The position numbers and the translations under genes are program-made. The notes beneath the pieces are model-generated. The model searched no databases. It was not told the origin of the DNA and worked only from the letters and a program-made list of their open reading frames with translations. Shown piece by piece: positions 54,801-63,083 of a stretch of DNA of 64,000 nucleotides; positions within the stretch are counted from its first letter, which is position 1; each line of letters opens with the position of its first letter. Source of the DNA: Paenibacillus sp. FSL K6-1330 (GTDB lineage: Bacteria > Bacillota > Bacilli > Paenibacillales > Paenibacillaceae); NCBI RefSeq assembly GCF_037976825.1, contig NZ_CP150269.1:4725501-4789500 (forward strand), in the 5' to 3' direction.

Positions 54801-55840
54801 AAGATGATGGTAACCGCATCGGTCGCTTCGGCATCTTCCATCAGCAGAGGCAGCAGCGGTTCTTCCTCGATTAATTGGGTAGCAGATAAGATCACCACGT
54901 ATGCCGGCGTCTCAATCGATTTCTTCCCATGTTCAGAGCGATTATTTTTACGCCGGTACAAGTGAGTAAATATTTCATCGGCAAGTTGATGGGCATTGCT
55001 CCGTCGATCCGCAAGATAGCGGCTGGAACGATCATCATCCCACGTATGAGGGAGCCAGCGCAGCCATTGCCACTCGCTCGCTTCTTTCTCTTCGTAGAAA
55101 GCGGCAATCTTCACTTCATCGGGTGAGTGCCGCACAGCCGTTTGGGCCATCATCACGCGCAGCATATTTAATACGCGGTCTCTTCCGCCTACGATCCCTA
55201 TTACCTTGGATTCGAATAACGGCAGCGCAATCGATGCATCGTCGACGGACTGAAATTCGGAAGACAGCAATTCGGCTGCTTCTATCAGAGGGTCCTTGTC
55301 ATACCCATCCGCACGGGGTGGCTTTACGTTAATGTAGAACGGAACCTCTCCCTTGCCCACGCAAATCTCCAGAAAATCCTTATCTTCCGGGGAACGTTCC
55401 CACAAGCTGCTGCTCCGGTTCTTCACAACGTTGTAACACACGTCCGGATCGCCATGGATATCAAACAGAATGTGTACCTGATCCTCCTGCCGCTCCTTAA
55501 GCTCTTCCCGGTGCAGGTCAAGCTGTGCACGGTACTTCTGATTTCGTTCGGCCAGCTTCTTCTGATAAGTCTTCTTGTTGCTTAAATACATGAAGAACGG
55601 CAGCGTGTAGGAAGTCAGCATCATAAAGATGGTGAGTATCATGTAGCTGCTCCCCATTTTGCCGTTTGCGCTCATATAGAAATAGAAACCAACCATCGCA
55701 GCCGTCATAATAATCGGAATAATGATGGCAATCATCGAAAACGACGGTTTGCTTGGCTCGGACGGCGGTCTCAGAATCTCCATGTCTTCATTGGGTAAAG
55801 CCGGTCTAATACGCGGCGAACGTTGGTACAACACGTTCAT
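51863..55840 (-). CDS. essC: Type VII secretion motor, FtsK/SpoIIIE-type ATPase (EssC/EccC-like)
   Basis: 1325 residues. After a short Pro-rich N-terminus (SPRIRPALP) two spans (about 36-80) anchor it in the membrane, then three RecA-like FtsK/SpoIIIE ATPase domains with Walker A GTTGSGKS (about residue 480), GMPGLGKTT (about 820) and SPMEGGKTS (about 1110); DEFAQLK is the first Walker B. There is no room for the two FHA domains found before the spans in classical EssC/YukB, so the N-terminus is more EccC-like. It should drive substrate export. Strong GGAGG before the ATG. Confidence 0.92.
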   Translation of the reverse strand: MNVLYQRSPRIRPALPNEDMEILRPPSEPSKPSFSMIAIIIPIIMTAAMVGFYFYMSANGKMGSSYMILTIFMMLTSYTLPFFMYLSNKKTYQKKLAERNQKYRAQLDLHREELKERQEDQVHILFDIHGDPDVCYNVVKNRSSSLWERSPEDKDFLEICVGKGEVPFYINVKPPRADGYDKDPLIEAAELLSSEFQSVDDASIALPLFESKVIGIVGGRDRVLNMLRVMMAQTAVRHSPDEVKIAAFYEEKEASEWQWLRWLPHTWDDDRSSRYLADRRSNAHQLADEIFTHLYRRKNNRSEHGKKSIETPAYVVILSATQLIEEEPLLPLLMEDAEATDAVTIILSDRKESLPMHCQLIVEVDREQAAYTIKKADGTVSKQTFQSHHISREQIEALARYMAPIRLKRSSASDIPSVLALFEMMDIQKINDLDMHRRWQQNRYPDSLPVPMGVRAGGKKINLNLHDKIERQGHGPHGLIAGTTGSGKSEVIQSIVASLASEFHPHDLAFMLIDYKGGGMSNTFVNLPHVVGTITNLDNNLIERAKVSLKAELVRRQKILNDAGNLQHIDEYYKLLRNRHGEPLPHLVIIIDEFAQLKKDQPEFMDELISIAAIGRTLGVHLILATQKPAGVVDDKIWSNSRFRICLRVQSEGDSRDMLKIPNAAWINKPGRGYFQVGSDEVFEEMQFAWSGAPYIEEKDTPGAVVIREVRINGKSEPLLASNPSLGAHLEVPKQLQVFIDHVAEVAKEQGIERLQGPWLPPLPESLDLESIPSGTELQKQDLFSDSALVSYVGMVDDLPNQCQKPLMLNLEQGHWAVYGMPGLGKTTFIQTMLMSLANRYTPDFWHGYIVDMGRMLRDFAGLPHIGGVMMAEEEDRIKRLFRFLTKTAATRKDMIAEAGVKTVASYRRGNTGPVPQLVVVIDGYLNFRNSYPDENDMLEYLLREGGSLGITFVITANRISDMFEKVRSNISQAVSYELADPADYYYAVGRPTRVPSQLPPGRGLVKGQVPPLEFQTALPASGQEEGDRSAALRDTIRTHRATWHGEEAPRIESLPDKIPLHQLLKVQKPYESAGMVKFRVPVGVATDDLTPFAINLEDGPHFIVASPMEGGKTSFLLSWMLSLAYHTSPDELELYTVDTRYGSSGLSRMNHLPHVRGHAENEEDLAPLISGLYERVQTRSKDSEDPTILLMIDDADVLSKQLSDFTLKDQLSAIVRQGRDRKVHVVIAGVPADFPTYGVDWFTDIKAAQNGFLFGTLDSNDLSFFRIPFSESTNSPGGLKILPPGQGYYVKRKFSRIKGAVPFDDEWNAQRWVTEIRDRWHVVV

Positions 55841-55929
55841 ATGTCACTTCCTCCTAATCCAGAGCGTCTGAAATGTACAATTATGTATTTTGCTGTTTCA
55901 ATTAAAACCAAAGGGTTACTTACCCAATC

Positions 55930-56241
55930 TCAGCTTTCTTGAAACAACAATCTTCTGCCATAGACAGGAGCTTCCTCGGTGGTTGTTGAGAATGCCCGCT
56001 GTAAACGGATATAGGAGCCTTCTCTAAGTCCTGCTTCAACTAGGTTAGAATGGCCCCCTACCGTAAACCACAAGCCTTCCGGGAACTTTGCTTCCAATAT
56101 ATATTGAATCCCTTCACCCGAGGGTTCACGAAAAAGACGTAGCCCCAGCAGCTCATTCAACCGTTCAATTGAGCACTCATCGGGTACGTCGATATCAAAC
56201 CAATCATCTTCATTTCGCCCGCTGATCACGGTGAGTATCAT
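55930..56241 (-). CDS. YukD/EsaB-like ubiquitin-fold protein
   Basis: 103 residues; the first 79 have the YukD ubiquitin-like pattern (MILTVISGRNEDDWFDIDVP, LNELLGLRLF, FTVGGHSNLVEAGLREGSYIRLQ), followed by an extra 25-residue tail. YukD/EsaB is a small cytoplasmic subunit needed for type VII secretion. First gene of the T7SS cluster; ATG 56241 fits AAAGGCAGG, so the TTG-initiated longer frame is rejected. Confidence 0.8.
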   Translation of the reverse strand: MILTVISGRNEDDWFDIDVPDECSIERLNELLGLRLFREPSGEGIQYILEAKFPEGLWFTVGGHSNLVEAGLREGSYIRLQRAFSTTTEEAPVYGRRLLFQES

Positions 56242-56606
56242 CTGGTTAACCTGCCTTTCCAAAAATGGTAATCCTTATGTTTATTCCATATGCAAAGTCC
56301 AATCACCTATTTCAATAGTTGCAAAAAATAGTTACATTATTGTAATAATATCATCCGAGGGTCAGTTCTGTCAATTTGTGTCATATTTCCTATTTCCTAT
56401 TTTTCACGCGGCATTGTTAGTCCCGAGGGACTATTTATGTATTGATTATAGGTTAAATCCGGGTTTGTAGTCGGGAAAATATCGTCGTTCACAAAAATGT
56501 CACGCTCAGAAAAATGATGCTGATTAATTCTATGAATTTAAGGTTATTTTAAGATTGGCAATTTATAATGCAAATATCATGAAAAATCTTTCGTGAGGTG
56601 ATTGAT
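56242..56606. other. Intergenic region upstream of the T7SS locus
   Basis: No gene seen. It is AT-rich, holds the hairpin TAGTCCC/GGGACTA near 56418-56433 and two short TTTCCTATTTC-type repeats. The promoter of the T7SS operon should be here, but no clean sigma-A boxes could be chosen. Confidence 0.5.
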
Positions 56607-56846
56607 ATGAAAACACTAATCATGTTCCAAAATAAGCCGGTTCCCGTATACTTTACAACGGATAGCAAGCAGCCGGTACAGAAGGTGCTAAAACTGCTAA
56701 CCAGCGCGCTTGACCATAAAATTCAAACCGGTAAAAACGCGCTGCAAAAATGCCTCAATTCCCTGATCAGCATTGAAATCGAGGGATCCGAGGCAATTCT
56801 TCACAGCAAAAGCGAAAACGACTCTCTTGCGCTATCTCTCTTTTAA
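56607..56846 (+). CDS. Small conserved-looking protein, 79 residues
   Basis: Starts at ATG 56607 with GAGGTG six bases before it. Compact alpha/beta sequence MKTLIMFQNKPVPVYFT...LLTSALDH...LNSLISIEIEGSEAILHSKS with one Cys; no membrane span or signal. The pattern could be a small beta-alpha domain. Monocistronic with a weak terminator behind (56848-56870). Not recognised. Confidence 0.6.
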   Translation: MKTLIMFQNKPVPVYFTTDSKQPVQKVLKLLTSALDHKIQTGKNALQKCLNSLISIEIEGSEAILHSKSENDSLALSLF

Positions 56847-56877
56847 AGAGGGGTAGCCCTTTTTTTGTTTAACTTCA

Positions 56878-57012
56878 TTATAACCCGTAATGGCGATCCT
56901 CGGCTATCTGCGCTCTCTGAATTCGGATTTGAAACAATTTTACGAGATTTCTCCGCGTTGTGATCTCCTGGCATCTGTCCAATTTTTTTAATATAAACCG
57001 ATCGATGGACAT
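56878..57012 (-). CDS. Small basic protein, 44 residues
   Basis: Minus-strand frame with GGAGGG before ATG pair 57021/57012 (nine bases to ATG 57012). The product is Arg/Lys/Gln-rich with one Cys (FILKKLDRCQEI, KLFQIRIQRAQIAEDR) and is likely an amphipathic helix hairpin. Not recognised. It is close to the size of known small basic regulators in Bacilli but lacks a motif. 57022-57260 shows no gene. Confidence 0.45.
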   Translation of the reverse strand: MSIDRFILKKLDRCQEITTRRNLVKLFQIRIQRAQIAEDRHYGL

Positions 57013-57286
57013 ACTGTTCATCCCTCCATTCTTCTTTTGGAAAAACGACCCAATGTTCTGATAACTTCTATTAACCGTGCCTTTTTAAGATTAAACGAGA
57101 CTTTCTTTCGTTTAACAAAGCTTCTTATGATTCGACGATATTCTGACGACAGCCCATTTTATAATCAGTACCTTGCATTAATCAGTACTAAGTGATATCT
57201 TATTCATAGACCACTACTGAATATTAATTACTACCTCATGTTTACAGCATGAACATGGACTTATGAAAGGAGGTATCATCTGCCGT

Positions 57287-57616
57287 ATGAATGTCAGTAT
57301 TCAATTCAAAAAAGGCGTGCTTGAACTCTGCGTGCTTGTGTTAATCCATCGCAAGGACCAGTATGGCTACGAGTTGGCTCAAGCGGTATCGAGGCATATT
57401 GAGGTAGCCGAAGGGGCGTTGTACCCTCTCCTTCGCCGACTTGTTAATGAAGGCTATTGTACGACGTACCTCCAGGAATCGACCGAGGGTCCGCCCCGTA
57501 AATATTATAAGCTGACGCCTAGCGGAGTGATTTATATGAGAGCCTTGGTAAAGGAATGGCAAGCTTTTGTGGGCAATGTGACCAATCTGATAGAGGAAGG
57601 AAATTTGTATGACTAA
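57287..57616 (+). CDS. PadR-family transcriptional regulator
   Basis: 109 residues, winged helix (ELCVLVLIHRKDQYGYELAQAVS, EGALYPLLRRLVNEGY, PPRKYYKLTPSG). First of a three-gene set PadR-DUF1700-DUF4097 that is common in Firmicutes and thought to respond to cell-envelope stress. AAAGGAGGT is 13 bases before ATG 57287, and the ATG at 57263 overlaps it. The last eight bases overlap the next gene. Confidence 0.88.
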   Translation: MNVSIQFKKGVLELCVLVLIHRKDQYGYELAQAVSRHIEVAEGALYPLLRRLVNEGYCTTYLQESTEGPPRKYYKLTPSGVIYMRALVKEWQAFVGNVTNLIEEGNLYD

Positions 57617-58169
57617 AAAACAATTTATTTCAATTTTGGAATCGCGTCTTGCCGCGCTTCCTCCCGACGAACGGCGGGAATTCATTCATGATGTGGCGTC
57701 CCATTTTGTCATTGGCATGCAGAATGGACGAACCGAAGAGGAAATCGCCCGTGAATTGGGAGATCCTTTTGAAATGGCCAAGGAAGCGTTAGGCGACCGG
57801 TATGTGGATATGGATATGCCTGTTCCGGCAGCGATCCGAAGACCGTCTTCTTTTGGAAAATATGCGTTAGGAGTCGGTTTGTTCTTCTGTGCATTGGTGG
57901 CAGTCCCCTTCCTTGCAGCATTATGGTCCGGAGGGGTCGCCATTGCTCTGGGAGCCCTGGCAACCTTGCTGAGCCCAGTGCTCGTTCTGATTGACTATAT
58001 CGTAAACGGAACGTTATATCCGGCCAAATTATTCTTATCCATCTCTTTGATCGGAATCGGCATCTTCCTCGGATATGCCACACGCTCAGCCATGGTTGGA
58101 TTGTTATCGTTAACCTTGAGGTACTCCAGATGGAATACGCGTTTGTTGAAGGGACGTGACGCACAGTGA
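57609..58169 (+). CDS. DUF1700 membrane protein (HAAS domain)
   Basis: 186 residues: an N-terminal HAAS-type helical domain (FISILESRLAALPPDERREFIHDV, REL GDPFEMAKEAL) and three or four C-terminal membrane spans. It probably works with the PadR regulator and the following DUF4097 protein as an envelope-signalling unit. Overlaps both neighbours by a few bases, so the operon is tightly coupled. Confidence 0.85.
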   Translation: MTKKQFISILESRLAALPPDERREFIHDVASHFVIGMQNGRTEEEIARELGDPFEMAKEALGDRYVDMDMPVPAAIRRPSSFGKYALGVGLFFCALVAVPFLAALWSGGVAIALGALATLLSPVLVLIDYIVNGTLYPAKLFLSISLIGIGIFLGYATRSAMVGLLSLTLRYSRWNTRLLKGRDAQ

Positions 58170-59014
58170 ACAGAAAATGGTTGTTCAGTTTAGCAATCGC
58201 ACTTATATTGGTAGGAATCATTGGCATGGCCTTGAACAAGTTTAAATTCGGTGAAGAGCTTGTCAGCTATCAGAATCGATGGGATCTGCAGGATGCCGTA
58301 AATTTGAAAAAATTAACTATTGCTAGCAATATTAATATCAGCTTCGCGTTTGAGGACAGCGGCGATTCGAACGGATATATCGCGTTTGACGGCAAATTAA
58401 AACCGGAGCATGTCGATATTCTTAAAAGATTTAATCCATCAGGCCCTGAGGTGAAATTGGATCTGACTACACCTTCCACTTTTCAGTTGATGAGTGTGGA
58501 CTTTCGTTCACCGAAAGGAAAACTGACCATTTTGCTTCCATCAAGCACAAAACTCGACGAACTCGATTTATCGACGCTCTCAGACAATATCCAGGTAAGC
58601 GGAGCTTCCTCCAAGATGATTGACATCTCCGTGAAGTCAGGCGACATTAACATGAGCGGAATACAAGCCGAGCAGTTAAGCGTTGAGAACATTTCAGGAA
58701 ATATTCGCGGTTCTGACATCCGGGCATCCACCCAGATGGTCAATCATTCGGGAAATGTCGTGCTGAAAAATATGGAAGGTCCCGTCGACGTTGAGGTCAC
58801 TTCCGGAAACGTAAACGTGGGATTGCTTGGCGTTTCATCGGTTAATATCCTGTGCAGATCCGGCAATGTGAAAGTGCAGCCTGACCCGTCCTTCCGGGGA
58901 TTCTATGACCTTAAGACACTATCGGGAGACGTTTCAGCGCCGGAGTCACTGAAAGAAACAACCGATACCATCCAAGTGGAAACCTATTCCGGAAATATCG
59001 ATATCGTACATTAA
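58166..59014 (+). CDS. DUF4097-family putative adhesin
   Basis: 282 residues: one N-terminal membrane span (residues 4-22), then a repeated parallel beta-strand domain (DINMSGIQAEQLSVENISGNIRGSDI, SGNVVLKNMEG, SGNVNVGLLG) facing outward, as in DUF4097 proteins. Overlaps the previous gene by ATGA (4 bases). Function is unknown but linked to envelope stress by context. Confidence 0.88.
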   Translation: MNRKWLFSLAIALILVGIIGMALNKFKFGEELVSYQNRWDLQDAVNLKKLTIASNINISFAFEDSGDSNGYIAFDGKLKPEHVDILKRFNPSGPEVKLDLTTPSTFQLMSVDFRSPKGKLTILLPSSTKLDELDLSTLSDNIQVSGASSKMIDISVKSGDINMSGIQAEQLSVENISGNIRGSDIRASTQMVNHSGNVVLKNMEGPVDVEVTSGNVNVGLLGVSSVNILCRSGNVKVQPDPSFRGFYDLKTLSGDVSAPESLKETTDTIQVETYSGNIDIVH

Positions 59015-59017
59015 GAG

Positions 59018-59190
59018 GTTGTTCAAAAAGTCCGCTTTTGATCACGAAGCGAATAAGGAAGCAGCTCGACATCGAATCTTGAATTCAGCCGGGCCTTCCG
59101 GTGCTCACGTACCCAAAACGTACGCTCCGCTCCTGACGTCCCTAGCTTCATCCAACCTTCTCGGTGCTGAAAATCGACCTTTTTGAACAC
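59018..59190. repeat. MITE-like element, about 170 bp
   Basis: A non-coding stretch just after the DUF4097 gene whose ends are inverted copies of GTTCAAAAAG (59021-59030; CTTTTTGAAC at 59179-59188), with GC-rich interior. Small non-autonomous repeats of this shape occur in many copies in Paenibacillus-type genomes; copy number here cannot be checked. Confidence 0.6.
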
Positions 59191-59277
59191 GCACTTTAAG
59201 ACGTTGTTGACAAACGATCGAAATGAAATATACTATATTTTATAAAGTAAACTACACAACAAGGAGAGTTTTCATAC

Positions 59278-59904
59278 ATGTCTAATGTACTATTCATCAA
59301 AGCAAACAACAGAGCCATCGAACAATCGGTAAGCGTAAAAATGTACCATGCGTTTTTGGAATCCTTCAAAGCAAGTCATCCGGAAGACCAAATCACGGAG
59401 CTTGACCTTTTTGCAGAGAATCTTCCTTATTATGACGGCACAGCCATTAACGGTATGTTCAAAGCTGCTCAAGGATTGGAATCTACCCCCGAAGAGCAGG
59501 CAGCTGCTGCGAATGTAAGCAAATATCTTGACCAGTTTCTTGCTGCTGACAAAATCGTGCTCGCTTTCCCATTGTGGAACATGACCGTACCTGCCGTTCT
59601 TCATACCTATATCGACTACCTGAACCAAGCAGGCAAAACGTTCAAATATACGCCGCAAGGCGTTGTAGGTCTGGTGACAGGCAAAAAAGTCGTCATCCTG
59701 AATGCTCGTGGAGGTAACTATTCGGAGGGACCTATGGCCGCGGCTGAGATGGCAGTTAACTTCGTAATGGGTAATCTTCGTCAATGGGGCGTGCAAGATA
59801 TCGAAACCCTCATCATCGAAGGCCACAACCAATTCCCTGATGAAGCGGAAATGATCGTTCAGAACGGTCTCGAGCTCGTTAAAAAGGCTGCTGCCGGTTT
59901 CTAA
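59278..59904 (+). CDS. azoR: FMN-dependent NADH azoreductase
   Basis: Flavodoxin-fold enzyme of 208 residues (AzoR family) that reduces azo dyes and quinones with NADH. Visible features: N-terminal VLFIKANNRAIEQS, the FMN-binding LAFPLWNMTVPAVLHTYIDY and ARGGNYSEGP segments, and DEAEMIVQNGLELV at the end. Monocistronic, with AAGGAGAG before the ATG and a strong terminator. Confidence 0.93.
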   Translation: MSNVLFIKANNRAIEQSVSVKMYHAFLESFKASHPEDQITELDLFAENLPYYDGTAINGMFKAAQGLESTPEEQAAAANVSKYLDQFLAADKIVLAFPLWNMTVPAVLHTYIDYLNQAGKTFKYTPQGVVGLVTGKKVVILNARGGNYSEGPMAAAEMAVNFVMGNLRQWGVQDIETLIIEGHNQFPDEAEMIVQNGLELVKKAAAGF

Positions 59905-59940
59905 TCGAACTTTTACCTATGAATACAACGGATAGTTAAT

Positions 59941-59988
59941 ACAAAAAGCCACCTTCCACTGCTCAGGCAGTAAAAGGTGGCTTTTGTG
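59941..59988. terminator. Terminator of azoR
   Basis: ACAAAAAGCCACCTT pairs with AAGGTGGCTTTTGT; inner ACTGCTC/CAGT pairing closes the loop. It sits before the converging DUF2087 gene. Confidence 0.8.
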
Positions 59989-59997
59989 TAATCCCGT

Positions 59998-60306
59998 TTA
60001 AACCTTTTCCCATTGGGTCCATAACTCGCGCGGGTTACGTGTATAGATTTCATGATCACGGCTCATATATTGATGAATGATAAATTCCCGCCGAATGGTC
60101 GCATAATCCGCATGATAACGCTTGATAAACGCATTGATATCCTTTTCCGGATATTCTTTCCCTGCTTCAAGCTGCTCTACCAGATACTCCAATATGACGA
60201 GTTTCTTTTTGTACTGGGCCGGAATGGAACGCAGCGTTCCGTCTTTCGTTATAAAATTCCGGAGAACGGATGCCTTATAGGCTTCACTTGCAATTGGTTC
60301 CATCAT
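59998..60306 (-). CDS. DUF2087 domain protein
   Basis: 102 residues matching the DUF2087 domain, usually found on its own or after ArsR-type regulators: DGTLRSIPAQYKKKLVILEYLVEQLEAGKEYPEKDINAFIKRYHADYATIRREFI. The conserved PEKDINAFIKR and REFI helix suggest a helical nucleic acid-binding domain; the function is unknown. GGGAGG precedes the ATG. Confidence 0.85.
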   Translation of the reverse strand: MMEPIASEAYKASVLRNFITKDGTLRSIPAQYKKKLVILEYLVEQLEAGKEYPEKDINAFIKRYHADYATIRREFIIHQYMSRDHEIYTRNPRELWTQWEKV

Positions 60307-60485
60307 GGTGTTCTTCCTCCCTTCTAAATAAATTTTACAATCATCTAATTTAATATTAATCTAATTAGATGATAATCAAATTTGAAATGTTTGTCAATCC
60401 CGTCAAATCTGGATTTATCCTTTTATTTGCTGTAGGATTATTATGCAGATCGATTGCGTAAGGTTATTACATAAGGAGGTTCACC

Positions 60486-61463
60486 ATGCTCGACGTCTTA
60501 ATTATCGGCGCAGGCCCATGTGGTCTCTCAGCTGCCATTGAATGCCGCAACCGGGGCCTCAGCTGCGAGATCATTGATAAACACAATGTAGTTCATTCCA
60601 TTTATCTCTATCCAACGCATATGCAGTTTTTCAGTACGGCTGAAATGCTTGAAATCGGAGAAGTTCCGTTCGCGATATCGAATGATAAACCGTTTCGGCA
60701 CGAGGCACTGGCTTATTATCGCAGAGTTGCCAGACACTTTAATCTGAAGATCTCCCCATACGAAGAAGCTCTCACCATAACCAAGCAGCCTGACGGCAGC
60801 TTTCAGGTAAAGACCCAGCGCCGCGGCGGTGTAGAGTCCATACGAGAAGCCAAACACGTAGTCATTGCTACGGGTTATTTTGATCATCCGAATTATATTG
60901 GCATTCCTGGAGAAGACTTGGAGAAAGTTACCCATTATTTCCGGGAAGCCCATCCGTATGCTGGAATGAAAACCGCGATCATTGGCGGCAGTAATTCCGC
61001 TGTGGATGCTGCCATGGAGCTCATCCGTGTCGGAGCCGAGGTCACGATGGTATATCGGGGTGAGGAAGTTTCACAGAACATCAAACCTTGGGTACGTCCT
61101 CTGTTCGATAGTATGGTGCAAAAGGGACATATCCAGCTTCACTTGAACTCGCGTGTCGTACAAATCGCAGAGTCTTCCATTACCGTCCTTTCGAATCAAG
61201 GCCAGGAAACAATCATTGAAAATGATTTTGTACTGGCATTGACCGGATTCCGTCCTGATCGGAAATTGCTTGCCTCCTCCGGCGTTGAACTGGATGAAGA
61301 CATGGAGAAGCCGCTCTATAATCCGGATACGATGGAGACCAATGTTTCGGGACTCTATGTCGCTGGTGTCATTGCATCCGGTCGTAATGCCAATGAGGTG
61401 TTTATTGAGTCAGGGAGACTACACGGTCGTTTGATTGCCGAGCACTTGGTCTCGAACGCTTAA
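60486..61463 (+). CDS. ypdA: YpdA-family bacillithiol disulfide reductase
   Basis: 325-residue flavoprotein of the thioredoxin-reductase-like fold without the CxxC redox pair. FAD motif [17 protein letters not shown] motif [22 protein letters not shown], and ALTGFRPD at the second FAD site. YpdA (Bdr) reduces bacillithiol disulfide in Bacilli. ATAAGGAGG lies six to seven bases before the ATG. The DUF441 gene follows after 20 bases. Confidence 0.9.
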   Translation: MLDVLIIGAGPCGLSAAIECRNRGLSCEIIDKHNVVHSIYLYPTHMQFFSTAEMLEIGEVPFAISNDKPFRHEALAYYRRVARHFNLKISPYEEALTITKQPDGSFQVKTQRRGGVESIREAKHVVIATGYFDHPNYIGIPGEDLEKVTHYFREAHPYAGMKTAIIGGSNSAVDAAMELIRVGAEVTMVYRGEEVSQNIKPWVRPLFDSMVQKGHIQLHLNSRVVQIAESSITVLSNQGQETIIENDFVLALTGFRPDRKLLASSGVELDEDMEKPLYNPDTMETNVSGLYVAGVIASGRNANEVFIESGRLHGRLIAEHLVSNA

Positions 61464-61483
61464 CAAAAAAGGAGCAATCCCCC

Positions 61484-61927
61484 ATGGACGTAACTTCACT
61501 CATCCTGCTGGCAATGGCGGGAATTGGCATTATCAGCAGCAATTCTGCCGTGACGATTGCGATGCTGGCATTGCTTCTCATCCGTGTAACCGGCTTTCAG
61601 CAAGCATTCCCATGGCTGGAGAAATACGGACTGACGGTCGGCATTATCATTCTCACCATAGGTGTCATGTCACCGCTGGCCAGCGGCAAAATGAGCCTGC
61701 AAACGATCGGCGAATCCTTCCTGAACTGGAAATCTCTTTTGGCCATCGCCGTCGGCATGCTTGTCGCTTATCTGGGCGGTCGTGGTGCCACGCTGATGGG
61801 AAGCAATCCCACCGTGGTTGCCGGTCTTCTTGTTGGCACGGTACTTGGGGTCGCCCTATTCCGCGGCGTGCCCGTCGGGCCGCTCATCGCCGCCGGTCTG
61901 TTATCCCTGCTCATCGGTAAATCGTGA
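61484..61927 (+). CDS. DUF441 family membrane protein (YtwI-like)
   Basis: 147 residues with four predicted spans, of the YtwI/DUF441 family ([68 protein letters not shown]). Function unknown. It starts 20 bases after ypdA, with AAAAGGAG before the ATG, so probably one transcript. Confidence 0.87.
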   Translation: MDVTSLILLAMAGIGIISSNSAVTIAMLALLLIRVTGFQQAFPWLEKYGLTVGIIILTIGVMSPLASGKMSLQTIGESFLNWKSLLAIAVGMLVAYLGGRGATLMGSNPTVVAGLLVGTVLGVALFRGVPVGPLIAAGLLSLLIGKS

Positions 61928-61970
61928 GAAACAGGAACAGATGCAACCTTTTTTATAAATAACATAAATA

Positions 61971-62022
61971 GAACAATAACCTCCCTGCCGGTTCGTGAAC
62001 GCTTGGGGAGGTTTATTTGTTC
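61971..62022 (+). terminator. Terminator of the ypdA-ytwI unit
   Basis: GAACAATAACCTCCC with GGGAGGTTTATTTGTTC around a 20-base loop. Confidence 0.7.
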
Positions 62023-62149
62023 TATTAACAAGCCTCGTATCGGACGGATCATTACCATATATAGTCTATTTTATGGTATGATAGCTATCGTGTTTTAGCG
62101 ATTTTTCCGTAATCCCTTATGAAATATGATGTATCAGGAGGTAACACAA

Positions 62150-63055
62150 TTGTCTTCAACGAATACCGAATCGGCGGCTGCTCCGCCTAGGCAGCTTCCC
62201 ATGCTGCTCTTCAGGCAGCTGAGGCCGAAGCAATGGACCAAAAATCTGCTCATATTTGCAGCCCCCCTCTTCTCGTTTGAAGTGGTAAATCCAGGCGTGC
62301 TCTTCGACACCCTGATCGGTTTTTTCCTGTTGTCCTTCGTTTCCGGCTGCGTCTATATTGTGAACGATTATGCCGATCGCGAAGCGGATCGCAACCATCC
62401 GGTAAAGAAATACCGTCCCATGGCCTCGGGTGCGCTGCCGCCCAAGCTGGCTATTGCATTCGGCGTGCTGCTGCTAATCGCTTCGCTGGCCGTATCTTAT
62501 TTCCTAAATCCGCTGTTTACCGTGTTATTGGTGCTCTATTTTGCCATGAACGTAGCCTACTCCTTCCGGCTGAAGCATGTTGTCATCATTGACATCATGA
62601 TTATCGCGGCCGGGTTCGTGCTGCGAGCCATCGCGGGCGGACTGGTCATCCACGTCCCGTTCACGCCATGGTTCCTTCTCTGTACGATGCTGCTATCGCT
62701 CTTCCTGGCGATCGGCAAGAGACGACATGAGCTCCATCTGCTGCAGCATGACAAAGGCTCTCACCGCAAGGTGCTCGATCAATATTCGTTCGATCTGCTG
62801 GACCAGATGAGCAGCATTGTCACCACAGCAACCATCATCAGTTATTCACTGTTTACCTTTACGTCAGGCAGAACCGTTCACCTCATGTGGACCATACCGC
62901 TTGTCATATATGGGATGTTCCGCTATCTTTATCTGATTCATATCGAGAAAAAAGGCGGGGCTCCGGACCGGGTGCTCCTGGAGGACACACACATCCTGGT
63001 CACCGTGATCCTCTATGTCATCAGCGTTATCGGAATTTTAGTATACTTTGAATAA
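62150..63055 (+). CDS. UbiA-family prenyltransferase (decaprenyl-phosphate phosphoribosyltransferase-like)
   Basis: 301-residue membrane enzyme with about eight spans. The UbiA Asp motifs are NDYADREADRNHP and the second Asp site near DQYSFDLLDQ; the ending resembles the decaprenyl-phosphate 5-phosphoribosyltransferase branch (QLRPKQWTKNLLIFAAPLF, PHRKVLDQYS-like). It would put a phosphoribosyl or other group on a polyprenyl phosphate. TTG at 62150 with GGAGG eight bases before it is preferred over the ATG at 62126/62129. First of a likely three-gene module with a HAD enzyme and an SMR transporter. Confidence 0.8.
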   Translation: MSSTNTESAAAPPRQLPMLLFRQLRPKQWTKNLLIFAAPLFSFEVVNPGVLFDTLIGFFLLSFVSGCVYIVNDYADREADRNHPVKKYRPMASGALPPKLAIAFGVLLLIASLAVSYFLNPLFTVLLVLYFAMNVAYSFRLKHVVIIDIMIIAAGFVLRAIAGGLVIHVPFTPWFLLCTMLLSLFLAIGKRRHELHLLQHDKGSHRKVLDQYSFDLLDQMSSIVTTATIISYSLFTFTSGRTVHLMWTIPLVIYGMFRYLYLIHIEKKGGAPDRVLLEDTHILVTVILYVISVIGILVYFE

Positions 63056-63083
63056 TACAGAATTAGTAATTGAGGGAAATGAT

